64,000 bases of DNA from Rikenella sp031549665 (GTDB lineage: Bacteria; Bacteroidota; Bacteroidia; Bacteroidales; Rikenellaceae). Below the pieces are notes generated by a model. That model saw nothing but the letters and a program-made list of their open reading frames with translations. It was not told the DNA's origin and made no database searches. The position numbers and the translations under genes are program-made. Of this stretch, positions 24,829 to 33,816 are shown piece after piece (positions within the stretch are counted from its first letter, which is position 1; every line of letters begins with the position of its first letter). The stretch is from contig JAVBPJ010000003.1 of assembly GCA_031549665.1 (NCBI GenBank), positions 62,001 through 126,000 of the forward strand, read 5' to 3'.

Positions 24829-25674
24829 TTACTTTTTTTCGGATTTTATCCGTTGCGTTTCGTTATCTCCCACGATTACAAGGCCTTGACTCATCAACAG
24901 GCCGATGGCTCGCTTGAATACCTTTTTGCTCATTCCGGTGGCCAGTCGCACCTGGTCGGGCGCGGAGAGATCGCCCAGCGGAAGCGTGCCGTCCGCCTGT
25001 TCGATCATGGCCAAAAGCTGGTCGGCGGCCACTTTCACCTGGTCGAATCCGCTTTGCTGGAGCGAGACGTCGATGCGCCCCTCGTCGGTGATTTTTACCA
25101 CGTATCCCTTCAGCCGGTCGCCGACGGCCACGGGGACAAAGAGCTGGTTGTCGTACAGCACGCCCCAGTGGCGGTTGTTGACGATGGCCCGGAATCCCAT
25201 GGGGATCCGCTGGGTAACCAACAGCTCCACCTCTTCGCGGGGGCGGACCGTGATCTGTTCGTTCGAGATGAATTTATGGAGTTTGGCGGTGGCTACGGGC
25301 CGGTTTGTTTTTTGGTCGACGTAAAGCTGCACCACGTGCCGTTCGCCCGGCCGCATGGGGTCGCGCTGGTTGCTTTTGGGGATGAACAGGTCTTTGGGAA
25401 GTCCCCAGTTCAGAAACGATCCGTGAAAGTTGAAGCCCACCACTTCGAGCGCGGCGATGCCCCCCTCGACAATCAGCGGGTCGTCGGTGGTGGCCACGGG
25501 GCGGTCTTCCGAATCGGAGTAGACAAACACGTTGACCTTGCTCCCGGGCTGCATGTCGGGCGAAACGTACCGGTTGGGAAGCAGCACCTCGTCGCCCTCC
25601 GGGTCGATCAGGTAGAGGCCATTTTCGGTGGCGCGGGAAACGGTGAGGGTGTTGTAGTTAGCGATACGGATCAA
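24829..25674 (-). CDS. CvfB-like S1 RNA-binding protein
   Basis: The start is taken as TTG at 25674 (LIRIANYNTLTVSR), giving 281 residues. A longer frame reaches ATG 25764, but a -7 box lies inside it at 25696-25703, so that extension would not be transcribed. The protein contains tandem S1-like OB folds (GLYLIDPEGDEVLLPNRYV, ALEVVGFNFHGSFLNWGLPKDLFIP, MGFRAIVNNRHWGVLYDN, KGYVVKITDEGRIDVSLQ). A C-terminal winged-helix segment follows (TGMSKKVFKRAIGLLMSQGLVIV). This is the CvfB/YitL architecture. In Staphylococcus CvfB affects virulence-gene expression post-transcriptionally. The role here is inferred only as RNA binding. Confidence 0.82.
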   Translation of the reverse strand: MIRIANYNTLTVSRATENGLYLIDPEGDEVLLPNRYVSPDMQPGSKVNVFVYSDSEDRPVATTDDPLIVEGGIAALEVVGFNFHGSFLNWGLPKDLFIPKSNQRDPMRPGERHVVQLYVDQKTNRPVATAKLHKFISNEQITVRPREEVELLVTQRIPMGFRAIVNNRHWGVLYDNQLFVPVAVGDRLKGYVVKITDEGRIDVSLQQSGFDQVKVAADQLLAMIEQADGTLPLGDLSAPDQVRLATGMSKKVFKRAIGLLMSQGLVIVGDNETQRIKSEKK

Positions 25675-25695
25675 AACGTGGGGCGATTTTCTGCG

Positions 25696-25703
25696 CAAAG
25701 GTA
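25696..25703 (-). promoter_or_regulatory. -7 box of the CvfB-like gene
   Basis: TACCTTTG on the minus strand ends 21 bases before the TTG start at 25674. The upstream -33 position is poor. It also fixes the start choice of the gene. Confidence 0.55.
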
Positions 25704-25713
25704 CTGCCAAATT

Positions 25714-25745
25714 TTTGATATTCCGCCGTGGAAACCTTAACTTTG
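25714..25745 (+). promoter_or_regulatory. Promoter of the carbon-nitrogen hydrolase operon
   Basis: TTTG (25714-25717), exactly 20 bases, then TAACTTTG (25738-25745). This is a full consensus, 38 bases before the ATG at 25784. It diverges from the CvfB-like promoter with only about 10 bases between their elements. Confidence 0.75.
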
Positions 25746-25783
25746 GGGCTTGCAAACGTGTCAACCGCAGTCTCCCCTACTCC

Positions 25784-26569
25784 ATGCAACTTAAGGTCGC
25801 TCTCTTTCAACTCGATATCCTGTGGGAAAATCCCGAAGCCAACTGCCGCAAGGTGGAACAATGGGTGCGCGAACGGGCCGGCGATGCCGACCTGGTTGTG
25901 CTGCCCGAGATGTTCGCCACGGGGTTCAGCATGAATCCGGCCTCCATCGCCCAGCCCATGGAGGGGTCGATCGTCGCCTCGATGAAGGCGCTGGCCGTTG
26001 AAAGCGGCAAAGCCATCATCACCAGCGTGGCCATCCACGACCCGCAGCGCGGCGGCTACTACAACCGCCTCTTCTTTTTCGCCCCCGACGGCGTGTGGCT
26101 CACCTACGACAAGCGGCACCTGTTCCGCATGGGCGGCGAACACGAACGGTACGTCGGCGGCAGCTCGAAATTGGTGATCTACTACAAGGGGTTCCGTATC
26201 TGCCCGATGGTTTGCTACGACCTGCGCTTTCCCGTGTGGTCGCGCAACCGGGGCGATTACGACGTGTTGATTTACGTGGCCTGCTGGCCCGAACCGCGCC
26301 GCTACGCCTGGAGTACGCTGCTCAAGGCGCGCGCCATCGAAAACCTCAGCTACGTGGTGGGGGTGAACCGTTGCGGCCAGGAGCCCTCCAACCGCTATGC
26401 GGGCGACTCGGCGGCCCTCGATTTTCTCGGGCTTCCGCTGGCCGAAGCCGCGCCCTACCGCGAAGAGATGGTTTTCGCCACGTTCGATCTGGAGGCCCTC
26501 AACGCATTCCGCACCCAATTTCCGGCCCACCTGGACGCAGACCGGTTCGAGATCGATTTAGAGGAGTAA
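25784..26569 (+). CDS. Carbon-nitrogen hydrolase (omega-amidase YafV-like)
   Basis: The ATG at 25784 (MQLKVALFQLDILW) yields 261 residues, a standard nitrilase-superfamily length. The catalytic triad is readable: E42 in VVLPEMFATGF, K110 in TYDKRHLFRMGGEH and C144 in ICPMVCYDLRFPVW. The WPEPR and GVNRCG segments match the YafV/omega-amidase branch, which hydrolyses alpha-ketoglutaramate or alpha-ketosuccinamate as metabolite repair. The exact substrate is inferred. It leads a unit of four genes ending in uvrA, with gaps of 7 bases or overlaps. Confidence 0.88.
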   Translation: MQLKVALFQLDILWENPEANCRKVEQWVRERAGDADLVVLPEMFATGFSMNPASIAQPMEGSIVASMKALAVESGKAIITSVAIHDPQRGGYYNRLFFFAPDGVWLTYDKRHLFRMGGEHERYVGGSSKLVIYYKGFRICPMVCYDLRFPVWSRNRGDYDVLIYVACWPEPRRYAWSTLLKARAIENLSYVVGVNRCGQEPSNRYAGDSAALDFLGLPLAEAAPYREEMVFATFDLEALNAFRTQFPAHLDADRFEIDLEE

Positions 26570-26576
26570 CCCGAAC

Positions 26577-27359
26577 GTGAGTATCGAAATCATCCTCCTG
26601 TTGGTCTGCTCGGGCGTTGTGGTCGGTGTGATCAACACCTTTGCCGGCGCCGCGGCTTCGATCACCATAGCCCTCTACACTGCCCTGGGGATGCCCATCG
26701 CCGTGGCCAACGGCACCAACCGCGTGTCGGTGTTGATGCAGACCGCCACCATGTCGTTCGGATTCCGGAAACAGGGGCTGCTGGATTACCGTACCGGACT
26801 CAAGCTGGGCATACCCACCTTTATCGGCGCCGTAATCGGGGCCACGTTCGCCGCCCGGGTCAACGCCACCCTTTTTGTGTGGATGCTGGTTACGCTGCTG
26901 ATGCTGTTGTTGCTGCTGCTGGTTTTCAGCCCCGACCGCATCCTGAAAGGGAGCAACAAGCCGCGCCGCGCCATCCGCTGGAGCGACTACGGCTGGTTTC
27001 TGCTGATCGGCCTCTACGGCGGCGCTTTCCACATCGGCATCGGCTACCTGATCCTTTCGGTTACCATCATGGCCATGGGCTACGACGTGTTGCAGGCCAA
27101 CGCCCTGAAAGGATTTGTGGTGATGCTGTACACGCCCGTGGCGTTGTCGATTTTCCTGTTTCACGACCAGGTGAACCTGATGTACGGCCTGGTACACGGA
27201 GCGGGGAACATCGTCGGAGCCTACTTCGCAACCCGCTACGCCTCGCGGATCAACCCGCAGGTGATCCGCTGGGTACTGGTGGCCTTTATGCTGTTTACCA
27301 TCCTCGAACTGCTGGGGGTGATCGACCTTAAATCTTTGTTTGCTAACTGGATACCGTAA
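26577..27359 (+). CDS. TSUP-family permease (TauE/SafE)
   Basis: This 260-residue membrane protein starts with GTG at 26577. Eight or so hydrophobic segments appear in the two-repeat TSUP pattern. Repeat one has GVINTFAGAAASITIALYTALGMPIAVANGTNRVS. Repeat two has YGGAFHIGIGYLILSVTIMAMGYDVLQANALKGFVV. TSUP proteins export or import sulfite, sulfoacetate and similar small organic anions, but the substrate cannot be told here. It is 7 bases after the hydrolase and its stop codon overlaps the start of the transglycosylase (TAATG). Confidence 0.87.
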   Translation: MSIEIILLLVCSGVVVGVINTFAGAAASITIALYTALGMPIAVANGTNRVSVLMQTATMSFGFRKQGLLDYRTGLKLGIPTFIGAVIGATFAARVNATLFVWMLVTLLMLLLLLLVFSPDRILKGSNKPRRAIRWSDYGWFLLIGLYGGAFHIGIGYLILSVTIMAMGYDVLQANALKGFVVMLYTPVALSIFLFHDQVNLMYGLVHGAGNIVGAYFATRYASRINPQVIRWVLVAFMLFTILELLGVIDLKSLFANWIP

Positions 27360-28291
27360 TGAACCGAACCCGAATTCTTTGTTGCGCCCTGTTGTTCGCC
27401 CCGTTCGCGGCGCAGGCGCAGATCCCCGTTCCGCCCGACGCCGAGGCGGCCGATCGTTTTCTTCCCGCCCCCGTGTACGTTCCGCCCATCCCCCAAAAGC
27501 TCACCTTTGCGGGCGAAGAGGTCCCCCTGCGGTGGGCCGAGGTGCGCGAGGCCCTGGAACGCGAAATGGCCGTTACCATTTACATGCACTCGCGTACGCT
27601 GCTGACCCTGAGGGCCACCACCCGTTATTTTCCGGTGATTGAACCCATCCTGAAGGATTACGGCATCCCCGACGACTTCAAGTACCTGTGCATGGCCGAA
27701 AGCGGATTGAATCCCAACGCCTTTTCCACCGCCAGCGCCGCCGGACTGTGGCAGTTTGTGGCCTCGGCCGCCAAGAAATACGGGGTCGAAACCGGCGAGA
27801 ATGTCGACCTGCGCTACCACGTGGTGGAGTCGACCATCGCCGCCTGCAAGTACCTGCGCGAATCCTACGCCCTGTACGGCAGTTGGACGCTGGCCGCGGC
27901 CTCGTACAACGCGGGGGTGAACGGAGTAACGCGCCGGCTGGGCATCCAGGGCGTGGGTTCCTATTACGATCTTTTCCTGCCCGAAGAGACCATGCGCTAC
28001 GTCTACCGCATCCTCTCGTTCAAGTTGCTCACCCAGGACCCCCGCAAGTACGGCTTCAACCTCCGCAAGAGCGACTACCTTCCCCCGTTCCAAAACTACC
28101 GCCAGGTGCAGGTGGGCGGCGTGGAGAACCAAAAACTGGTGTGGTCGGAAATAGCCGCCGCCCAGGGAACCACCTATAAAATGCTCCGGATTCTGAACCC
28201 CTGGATCCGCAGTTACGAGTACGACAACGCCCCGGGAACCTGCTACACGCTACTGGTTCCCACCGCCGGATTCCGTGAAAATGGCCGATAA
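27359..28291 (+). CDS. Lytic transglycosylase (MltD-like, GH23)
   Basis: This 310-residue protein has a signal peptide (1-20, ending AAQAQ). The SLT domain spans about 90-230: YLCMAESGLNPNAFSTASAAGLWQF contains the catalytic E114, and AAASYNAGVNGVTRR is the conserved substrate-binding loop. It cleaves peptidoglycan glycan strands to give 1,6-anhydro-muropeptides in the periplasm. The C-terminal part (residues about 250-310, VWSEIAAAQGTTYKMLRILNPWI) looks like one degenerate LysM module, fewer than in E. coli MltD. It overlaps the genes on both sides, including the first bases of uvrA. Confidence 0.9.
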   Translation: MNRTRILCCALLFAPFAAQAQIPVPPDAEAADRFLPAPVYVPPIPQKLTFAGEEVPLRWAEVREALEREMAVTIYMHSRTLLTLRATTRYFPVIEPILKDYGIPDDFKYLCMAESGLNPNAFSTASAAGLWQFVASAAKKYGVETGENVDLRYHVVESTIAACKYLRESYALYGSWTLAAASYNAGVNGVTRRLGIQGVGSYYDLFLPEETMRYVYRILSFKLLTQDPRKYGFNLRKSDYLPPFQNYRQVQVGGVENQKLVWSEIAAAQGTTYKMLRILNPWIRSYEYDNAPGTCYTLLVPTAGFRENGR

Positions 28292-31112
28292 AAAAGAAGA
28301 ATCGTTCATTACTGTCGAGGGAGCCCGCGTTCACAACCTCAAAAATGTGGACGTGGCCATTCCGCGCAACCGCTTGACCGTGATCACGGGACTTTCGGGG
28401 TCGGGCAAATCGTCGTTGGCTTTCGACACCATTTACGCCGAGGGGCAACGCCGCTACCTGGAGACCCTGTCGGCCTACGCCCGCCAGTTTTTCGGCACCC
28501 TCGAACGGCCCGACGTCGACAAGATCAACGGCCTGAGTCCCGTCATCTCGATCGAACAACGCACCACGGGCCGCAACCCCCGCTCGACCGTGGGGACGGT
28601 AACCGAAATCAACGACTTTATGCGGCTGCTTTTCGCCCGCGCCTCGACGGCCTACTCGAAAGCGACGGGCGAGGCGATGGTGCGCTACTCCGACGCCCAA
28701 ATCGCCGAGCTGATCGTCGAGCGCTTCGCCGGCCGCAAGATCGCCCTGCTGGCCCCGCTGGTGCGGGGGCGCAAGGGACACTACCGCGAACTTTTCGCCA
28801 CGCTGCTCAAAAAGGGATACCTTTACGTGCGGATCGACGGCGACTTCCGCGAGATGGTTCCCGGCATGCAGCTCGACCGCTACAAGAACCACGAAATCGA
28901 ACTGGTGGTCGATCGGCTGGTGGCCGCGCCCGACGCCGGGACCCGTGTGAAGAAGAGCCTTGAAGAGGCCATGCGCCAGGGCAAGGGAACGATGATGGTG
29001 GCCGACTACGACACCGGAGAAAGCCGCTATTACAGCCGCAACCTGATGTGTCCCACCACCGGCATTTCGTACAACGAACCGGCCCCGCACACCTTTTCGT
29101 TCAATTCGCCCCAGGGGGCCTGTCCCCATTGCAACGGCCTGGGCGAGGAGAGCGTGTTCGAGCTTTCGCGCATTGTCCCCGATCTTTCCAAAAGCATTCA
29201 ACAGGGCGGGATTCAGCCCCTCGGAAAGCCCAAGGCAAGCCCGGTGTTCAGCAAATTGGAGGCCATCGCCCAGCGTTACGAATTCACTTTCGACACGCCG
29301 CTCGACGAACTCGACGAAGAGGTGCTGAACACCCTGCTCTACGGCGACGCCACCCCCGTGCGGGTCAAAGCGCTGACGGGCCTCGGCAGCAATTACATGA
29401 CCGCCTGGGAGGGGGTGATCGCTTTCCTCGAAGAGCAGCACGCCGACGGCGAGCGCGGCGAAAAATGGAAAGAACAGTACATCGAACACCGCACCTGCTC
29501 GGTATGCGGCGGCAGCCGCCTGCGCGAAGATTCGCTCTTTTTCCGGGTGGACGGCCGCAACATCGCCGAACTCTCGGCCATGAGCGTCGAAGAGCTGGCC
29601 CGTTGGTTCGAGGGGATCGAAGATCGATTGACCGCGCGCCAGGCCACCATCGGGCGCGACCTTTTGAAAGAGATCCGCGAACGGCTCCGTTTTCTGCTCG
29701 ACGTGGGGCTGGGCTATCTCTCCCTGAGCCGGAGCAGCCGCAGCCTGAGCGGCGGCGAAAGCCAGCGCATCCGCCTGGCCACCCAAATCGGGTCGAAACT
29801 GATGAACGTCCTCTACATCCTGGACGAACCGAGCATCGGCTTGCACCAGCGCGACAACATCAAATTGATCCGCAGCCTGGAACAGTTGCGCGACGCGGGC
29901 AACAGCGTGATTGTGGTGGAACACGACGAGGAGATGATTCGCTCGGCCGACTGGGTGGTGGACGTGGGTCCCGCCGCCGGACGAAAGGGCGGCGAGATCC
30001 TTGCTGCCGGTCCGTTGAACGAGGTGCTTGAAATCCATTCATTCACGTCCGATTACCTCACCGGCCGCCGCCGGATCGAACTGCCCGGGGCGCACCGCGC
30101 CGGAAACGGGCATCGGCTGACGGTACACGGGGCGCGGGGCAACAACCTGAAAAACCTGACCGTCCCGTTCCCGCTCGGAACCCTGATCTGCGTGACGGGA
30201 GTGAGCGGCAGCGGCAAATCGACCCTGATCAACCACACCCTGCGGCCCGCCCTGAACAGGGTGCTGTACAACTCCTACGACCAACCCCTGCTCTACGACC
30301 GGATCGAGGGCATGGAACAGGTGGACAAAATGATCCAGGTCGACCAGTCGCCCATCGGCCGCACCCCCCGGAGCAACCCCGCCACCTATTCGGGCGTGTT
30401 CGCCGACATCCGCAAACTGTTCGAAGCTACCCCCGACGCCCAAATCAGGGGCTACAAGGCGGGGCGGTTTTCGTTCAACGTCAAGGGCGGCCGGTGCGAA
30501 GAGTGCCGCGGGGCGGGCGTGCAAACCATTGAAATGAACTTCCTGCCGGACGTGTACGTTACCTGCAAGGTGTGCAACGGCCACCGCTACAACCGCGAAA
30601 CGCTGCAGGTGAAATACAAAGGGAAAAACATCGACGACGTGTTGAACATGACCGTCAACCAGAGCGTCGAATTTTTTGAACACATCCCCTCGATCCATCA
30701 AAAACTCAAGGCCATACAGGACGTGGGGCTGGGATACCTGCGCCTGGGGCAGCCCTGCACCACCCTTTCGGGCGGCGAAAGCCAGCGGATCAAGCTCTCG
30801 GCCGAACTGTCGCGGCGCGACACCGGCAACACGCTCTACATTCTGGACGAACCCACCACGGGGCTCCATTTCGAGGACATCCGGGTGCTGCTTGGAGTGC
30901 TGAACCGACTGGTGGACAAGGGAAATACGGTGATTGTGATCGAACACAACCTGGACGTGGTGAAAGTGGCCGACTGGATCGTCGACATCGGCCCCGAAGG
31001 GGGCGCGGCGGGCGGAGAACTGATCGCAGCGGGTACTCCGGAACAGGTGGCCGCCGTTCCGGCCAGCTACACGGGTTGTTTCCTGAAGCCGCTGCTCGGT
31101 CGGGGCAAGTAG
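28281..31112 (+). CDS. uvrA: Excinuclease ABC subunit A
   Basis: This 943-residue DNA damage-recognition ATPase belongs to nucleotide excision repair. The ATG at 28281 (MADKKEES) is preferred to the GTG two codons earlier. Two ABC modules are visible, each with a Walker A (GLSGSGKSSL near residue 38 and GVSGSGKSTL near 635), LSGGESQRIRLA/LSGGESQRIKLS signatures and ILDEPS/ILDEPTTGLH Walker B motifs. Both zinc fingers are present: CPHCNGLGE...CSVCGGSR-type in the first half and CEECRGAG...CKVCNG in the second. The length is complete. The start overlaps the transglycosylase by 11 bases. Confidence 0.98.
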   Translation: MADKKEESFITVEGARVHNLKNVDVAIPRNRLTVITGLSGSGKSSLAFDTIYAEGQRRYLETLSAYARQFFGTLERPDVDKINGLSPVISIEQRTTGRNPRSTVGTVTEINDFMRLLFARASTAYSKATGEAMVRYSDAQIAELIVERFAGRKIALLAPLVRGRKGHYRELFATLLKKGYLYVRIDGDFREMVPGMQLDRYKNHEIELVVDRLVAAPDAGTRVKKSLEEAMRQGKGTMMVADYDTGESRYYSRNLMCPTTGISYNEPAPHTFSFNSPQGACPHCNGLGEESVFELSRIVPDLSKSIQQGGIQPLGKPKASPVFSKLEAIAQRYEFTFDTPLDELDEEVLNTLLYGDATPVRVKALTGLGSNYMTAWEGVIAFLEEQHADGERGEKWKEQYIEHRTCSVCGGSRLREDSLFFRVDGRNIAELSAMSVEELARWFEGIEDRLTARQATIGRDLLKEIRERLRFLLDVGLGYLSLSRSSRSLSGGESQRIRLATQIGSKLMNVLYILDEPSIGLHQRDNIKLIRSLEQLRDAGNSVIVVEHDEEMIRSADWVVDVGPAAGRKGGEILAAGPLNEVLEIHSFTSDYLTGRRRIELPGAHRAGNGHRLTVHGARGNNLKNLTVPFPLGTLICVTGVSGSGKSTLINHTLRPALNRVLYNSYDQPLLYDRIEGMEQVDKMIQVDQSPIGRTPRSNPATYSGVFADIRKLFEATPDAQIRGYKAGRFSFNVKGGRCEECRGAGVQTIEMNFLPDVYVTCKVCNGHRYNRETLQVKYKGKNIDDVLNMTVNQSVEFFEHIPSIHQKLKAIQDVGLGYLRLGQPCTTLSGGESQRIKLSAELSRRDTGNTLYILDEPTTGLHFEDIRVLLGVLNRLVDKGNTVIVIEHNLDVVKVADWIVDIGPEGGAAGGELIAAGTPEQVAAVPASYTGCFLKPLLGRGK

Positions 31113-31170
31113 GCGACAGATTACTCTTTCCGGCGGCATGGCGCGCTTGGCCGATAATTTTAATGCATCT

Positions 31171-31340
31171 CCGCAAGAATCCCCCTGAGAGCGCACAGTC
31201 TGCCGTCGGCGGAGGGCGTAAACGAGCCACAGGCGAGTATTACAGCCCGCCGCGTGGGGCGGCGGCGGACTGTCGGCATCGCCCTTGGCGACGCCAGTAA
31301 ATATCAAACTGAATGATAGCTCTCAAGGGGATTCTTGCGG
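31171..31340. repeat. Nested inverted-repeat element in the uvrA-DUF349 gap
   Basis: The outer arms are 22 bases each (31171-31192 and 31319-31340) and pair at 21 of 22 positions. Inside them, the 14-base arm at 31195-31208 pairs with a matching arm ending at about 31273, with two G-T positions that would be G-U pairs in a plus-strand RNA. The centre is GC-rich and holds no ORF of note. No flanking target duplication is visible. It could be a structured non-coding RNA or a miniature inverted-repeat element. The rest of the 31113-31530 gap holds the DUF349-gene promoter and nothing else I can identify. Confidence 0.6.
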
Positions 31341-31441
31341 TAACCGACGAACGGTCGACAATTCCACCGGTCGAACGACCCGCGAGATACTCAGGGGAAG
31401 CGATAAGGGCTACTACGTAGTACAAATTTCGGGAAAGTCGT

Positions 31442-31471
31442 TTTCAAAACTCGAAAAAAGGCGTAAATTTG
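31442..31471 (+). promoter_or_regulatory. Promoter of the DUF349 gene
   Basis: TAAATTTG (31464-31471) is an exact -7 match. TTTC (31442-31445) stands 18 bases upstream as a weak -33. The predicted leader before ATG 31531 is about 55 bases. Confidence 0.6.
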
Positions 31472-31530
31472 TAAGTCGGGCTTGGAGCAATCCGTCCCGA
31501 GTGTTTGTTTACCCTTAAACCCCAACTGTC

Positions 31531-33801
31531 ATGGCCGCCCCAGACAAAACCCCCGCTCCCGTTCAGGAGCCGTTCGACGAACAGAACGTCGAAGCTACCC
31601 AGCCCCCTCAAATCACCGCCGAAGTTTCCGAACCCGAAACCTCCGCAGAAACTCCCGCTCCGCAAGAACCTGTCGTAGCAGAATCCCCTGCGCCGCCCGC
31701 CGAAGAGCCGGAAGAACCGGCCGGCGAATCCGTCGAAGCCCCCGCGGCTCCGCAGGAAAACCCCGCCGAAACCGAGGAACCCGCCCCCCCTGCCGAAGAA
31801 CCGACTGCCGAGGAAGAAAAACCCTCCATCGAAGCGAAAGAACCCGCCGAAGAGGGCGCCGAAATCTCGGAAAAGCCCAATCCATACACCGGTAAAGACC
31901 CCTCCGAAATCCTGGAACTCTTTACCTCGATCCTGCAAAGCAAGCCGGTTCAGAGCCTGCGCGAAGAGGTCGAATCCATCAAAGTAGCCTTTTACAAAGC
32001 CGTTCGGGCCGATTTCGAAAGTCAGCTCGCCCGTTTCGTGGCCGAGGGAGGCAATGCCGAAGAGTTCGTTCCGGCCGAAAACCCCCTCGAAGCCCGCTTC
32101 AAAGACCTGCTGGGCCTTTACCGCGACAAACGGGACGAGTTCCTTAAAAACCTCGATCTGGAAAAACAGCGCGCCTACGAGGCCAAAGTGCGTATCATCA
32201 ACGAATTGAAAGAGTTGATCGATTCGAACGAAACCGTCGGAAACACCTTCCAGGCATTCCGCGAACTGCAGCAACGCTGGAAAGACGCCGGGGTGGTAGC
32301 CCAGGAACACGTGCGCGATTTGTGGGAAACCTACCACCACCACGTCGAAAATTTCTACAACTACGTCAAGATCAACAAAGAACTTCGGGACCTGGACCTG
32401 AAGAAAAACTACGAGGCCAAAATCCTGCTGGCCGAAGAGGCCGAGGCCCTTTCGCTCGACCCCTCGGTGTTGGACGCTTTCCAAAAACTCCAGCAACTGC
32501 ACGAACGCTGGCGCGAGATAGGCCCCGTGGCCACCGAATACAAAGAGGCCCTTTGGGAACGGTTCAAAACCGCCAGTTCGGCCATCAACAAACGCCATCA
32601 GTCCTATTACGAAGCCCTCAAGGCCGAGCAGGAGCAGAATCTGGTACTCAAGACCGAACTTTGCGTCAAGTGCGAAGAGGTGGCCGACGGGGTGTACACC
32701 AGCCGCAAGGAGTGGGAAGACGCCTCGAACCAGGTGGTCGAGATGCAAAAGGTGTGGAAAACCATCGGCTTTGGCCCCCGCAAGGAAAACACCAAGATAT
32801 ACAACCGTTTCCGTGCGGCATGCGACCGTTTCTTCTCGGCCAAGCACGCCTACTACAAGGAGCTTCGCAGCGAAAACGCCGACAACCTGCAAGCCAAGAT
32901 AGACCTTTGCGTACAGGCCGAAGCGCTCAAGGAGAGCGACGACTGGAAAGGCACCACCGAGGCGCTGATCGAACTCCAGAAAAAATGGAAAGAGATCGGC
33001 CTCACCTCGCGCAAACAATCCGAAGCCGTTTGGAAACGTTTCCGTTCGGCCGCCGACGAGTTCTTCAAGCGCAAAGCCGAACATTTTGGCGAGCAAGAAG
33101 AGAAACTGGCCGAAAACCTTGAAGCTAAAAAGCAGATGCTCTCCGATTTAGCCGGTTTGGCGAAAGAAAAAGTTGAAGTAAGTTTCGACAAAATCAAAGC
33201 CTACCAGCGTCAATGGGCCGAGATCGGATTCGTCCCCATCAAACAGAAAGAGGCGATCCAGACCGAGTACAAAAAGGTCATGGACCAGCTCTTCGGGCAA
33301 CTGCGCGGCGAAGAACGCGAACACCACATGAGGAACTTCCAGGAGAAAGTTTCGCAAATCCGTGCCGGAGGCGTCCGCAAAGTGAACCAGGAGCGCGAAC
33401 GGCTTTACCAGAAGCTCAAACAGCTCGAAGCCGATATCCAGGTGTGGGAAAACAACATCGGTTTCTTCTCCAAGTCGAAGAATGCCGAGGCGCTGGTGAA
33501 CGAAGTGCAAAACAAGATCAACAAAGCCAAAGAACAGATCGCCACGCTGATCGATAAGATCAAGCTGATCGACCATCCCGAACTGGCCAAGCCCAAAGCC
33601 GAACCCGCCCCGGAACAACCGACCGTAGCCGAAGACCTCGCCGCCACGGCCGATGACGAACCCGTCGGCGTGGAAAATCCCGAAATTACGGCCCCGGGCG
33701 ATCTCACCCTCGACCAGGAGGAGACCCAATACACCGCTTCGGCCGAGACCGCGGGTCCCGACGAAGAGACAACATCCAACAACGAAACCGAAGAAGCATA
33801 G
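31531..33801 (+). CDS. DUF349-repeat protein with low-complexity N-terminus
   Basis: This 756-residue protein starts with about 105 residues of Pro/Glu/Ala-rich low complexity (many EEP, PAPQE, PAEEP runs), probably disordered. From about residue 118 onward it is helical, with repeated DUF349 modules. Each contains a spaced Trp pattern such as LQQRWKDAGVV, LHERWREIGPV, MQKVWKTIGFG, LQKKWKEIGLT and YQRQWAEIGFV (five copies) followed by LWERFKTA-type segments. A coiled coil and an acidic tail end the protein. DUF349 proteins are widespread in Bacteroidota and their function is unknown. It is followed by pyrG 15 bases later. Confidence 0.9.
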   Translation: MAAPDKTPAPVQEPFDEQNVEATQPPQITAEVSEPETSAETPAPQEPVVAESPAPPAEEPEEPAGESVEAPAAPQENPAETEEPAPPAEEPTAEEEKPSIEAKEPAEEGAEISEKPNPYTGKDPSEILELFTSILQSKPVQSLREEVESIKVAFYKAVRADFESQLARFVAEGGNAEEFVPAENPLEARFKDLLGLYRDKRDEFLKNLDLEKQRAYEAKVRIINELKELIDSNETVGNTFQAFRELQQRWKDAGVVAQEHVRDLWETYHHHVENFYNYVKINKELRDLDLKKNYEAKILLAEEAEALSLDPSVLDAFQKLQQLHERWREIGPVATEYKEALWERFKTASSAINKRHQSYYEALKAEQEQNLVLKTELCVKCEEVADGVYTSRKEWEDASNQVVEMQKVWKTIGFGPRKENTKIYNRFRAACDRFFSAKHAYYKELRSENADNLQAKIDLCVQAEALKESDDWKGTTEALIELQKKWKEIGLTSRKQSEAVWKRFRSAADEFFKRKAEHFGEQEEKLAENLEAKKQMLSDLAGLAKEKVEVSFDKIKAYQRQWAEIGFVPIKQKEAIQTEYKKVMDQLFGQLRGEEREHHMRNFQEKVSQIRAGGVRKVNQERERLYQKLKQLEADIQVWENNIGFFSKSKNAEALVNEVQNKINKAKEQIATLIDKIKLIDHPELAKPKAEPAPEQPTVAEDLAATADDEPVGVENPEITAPGDLTLDQEETQYTASAETAGPDEETTSNNETEEA

Positions 33802-33816
33802 TCCTCCACCCTGTTT

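Noticed and set aside
28056..30038. 660-residue minus-strand ORF opposite uvrA
   Set aside because: It is the complement frame of a full-length UvrA, with no domain of its own.
31171..31340. Insertion-sequence remnant
   Set aside because: No transposase fragment or target duplication can be seen. It is reported as an unclassified inverted-repeat element instead.
31411..31422. TACTACGTAGTA, a perfect 12-base palindrome resembling fused BlaI half-sites
   Set aside because: The half-sites have no spacer, unlike the operator at 55904, and no BlaI-type gene lies nearby. It may be chance.
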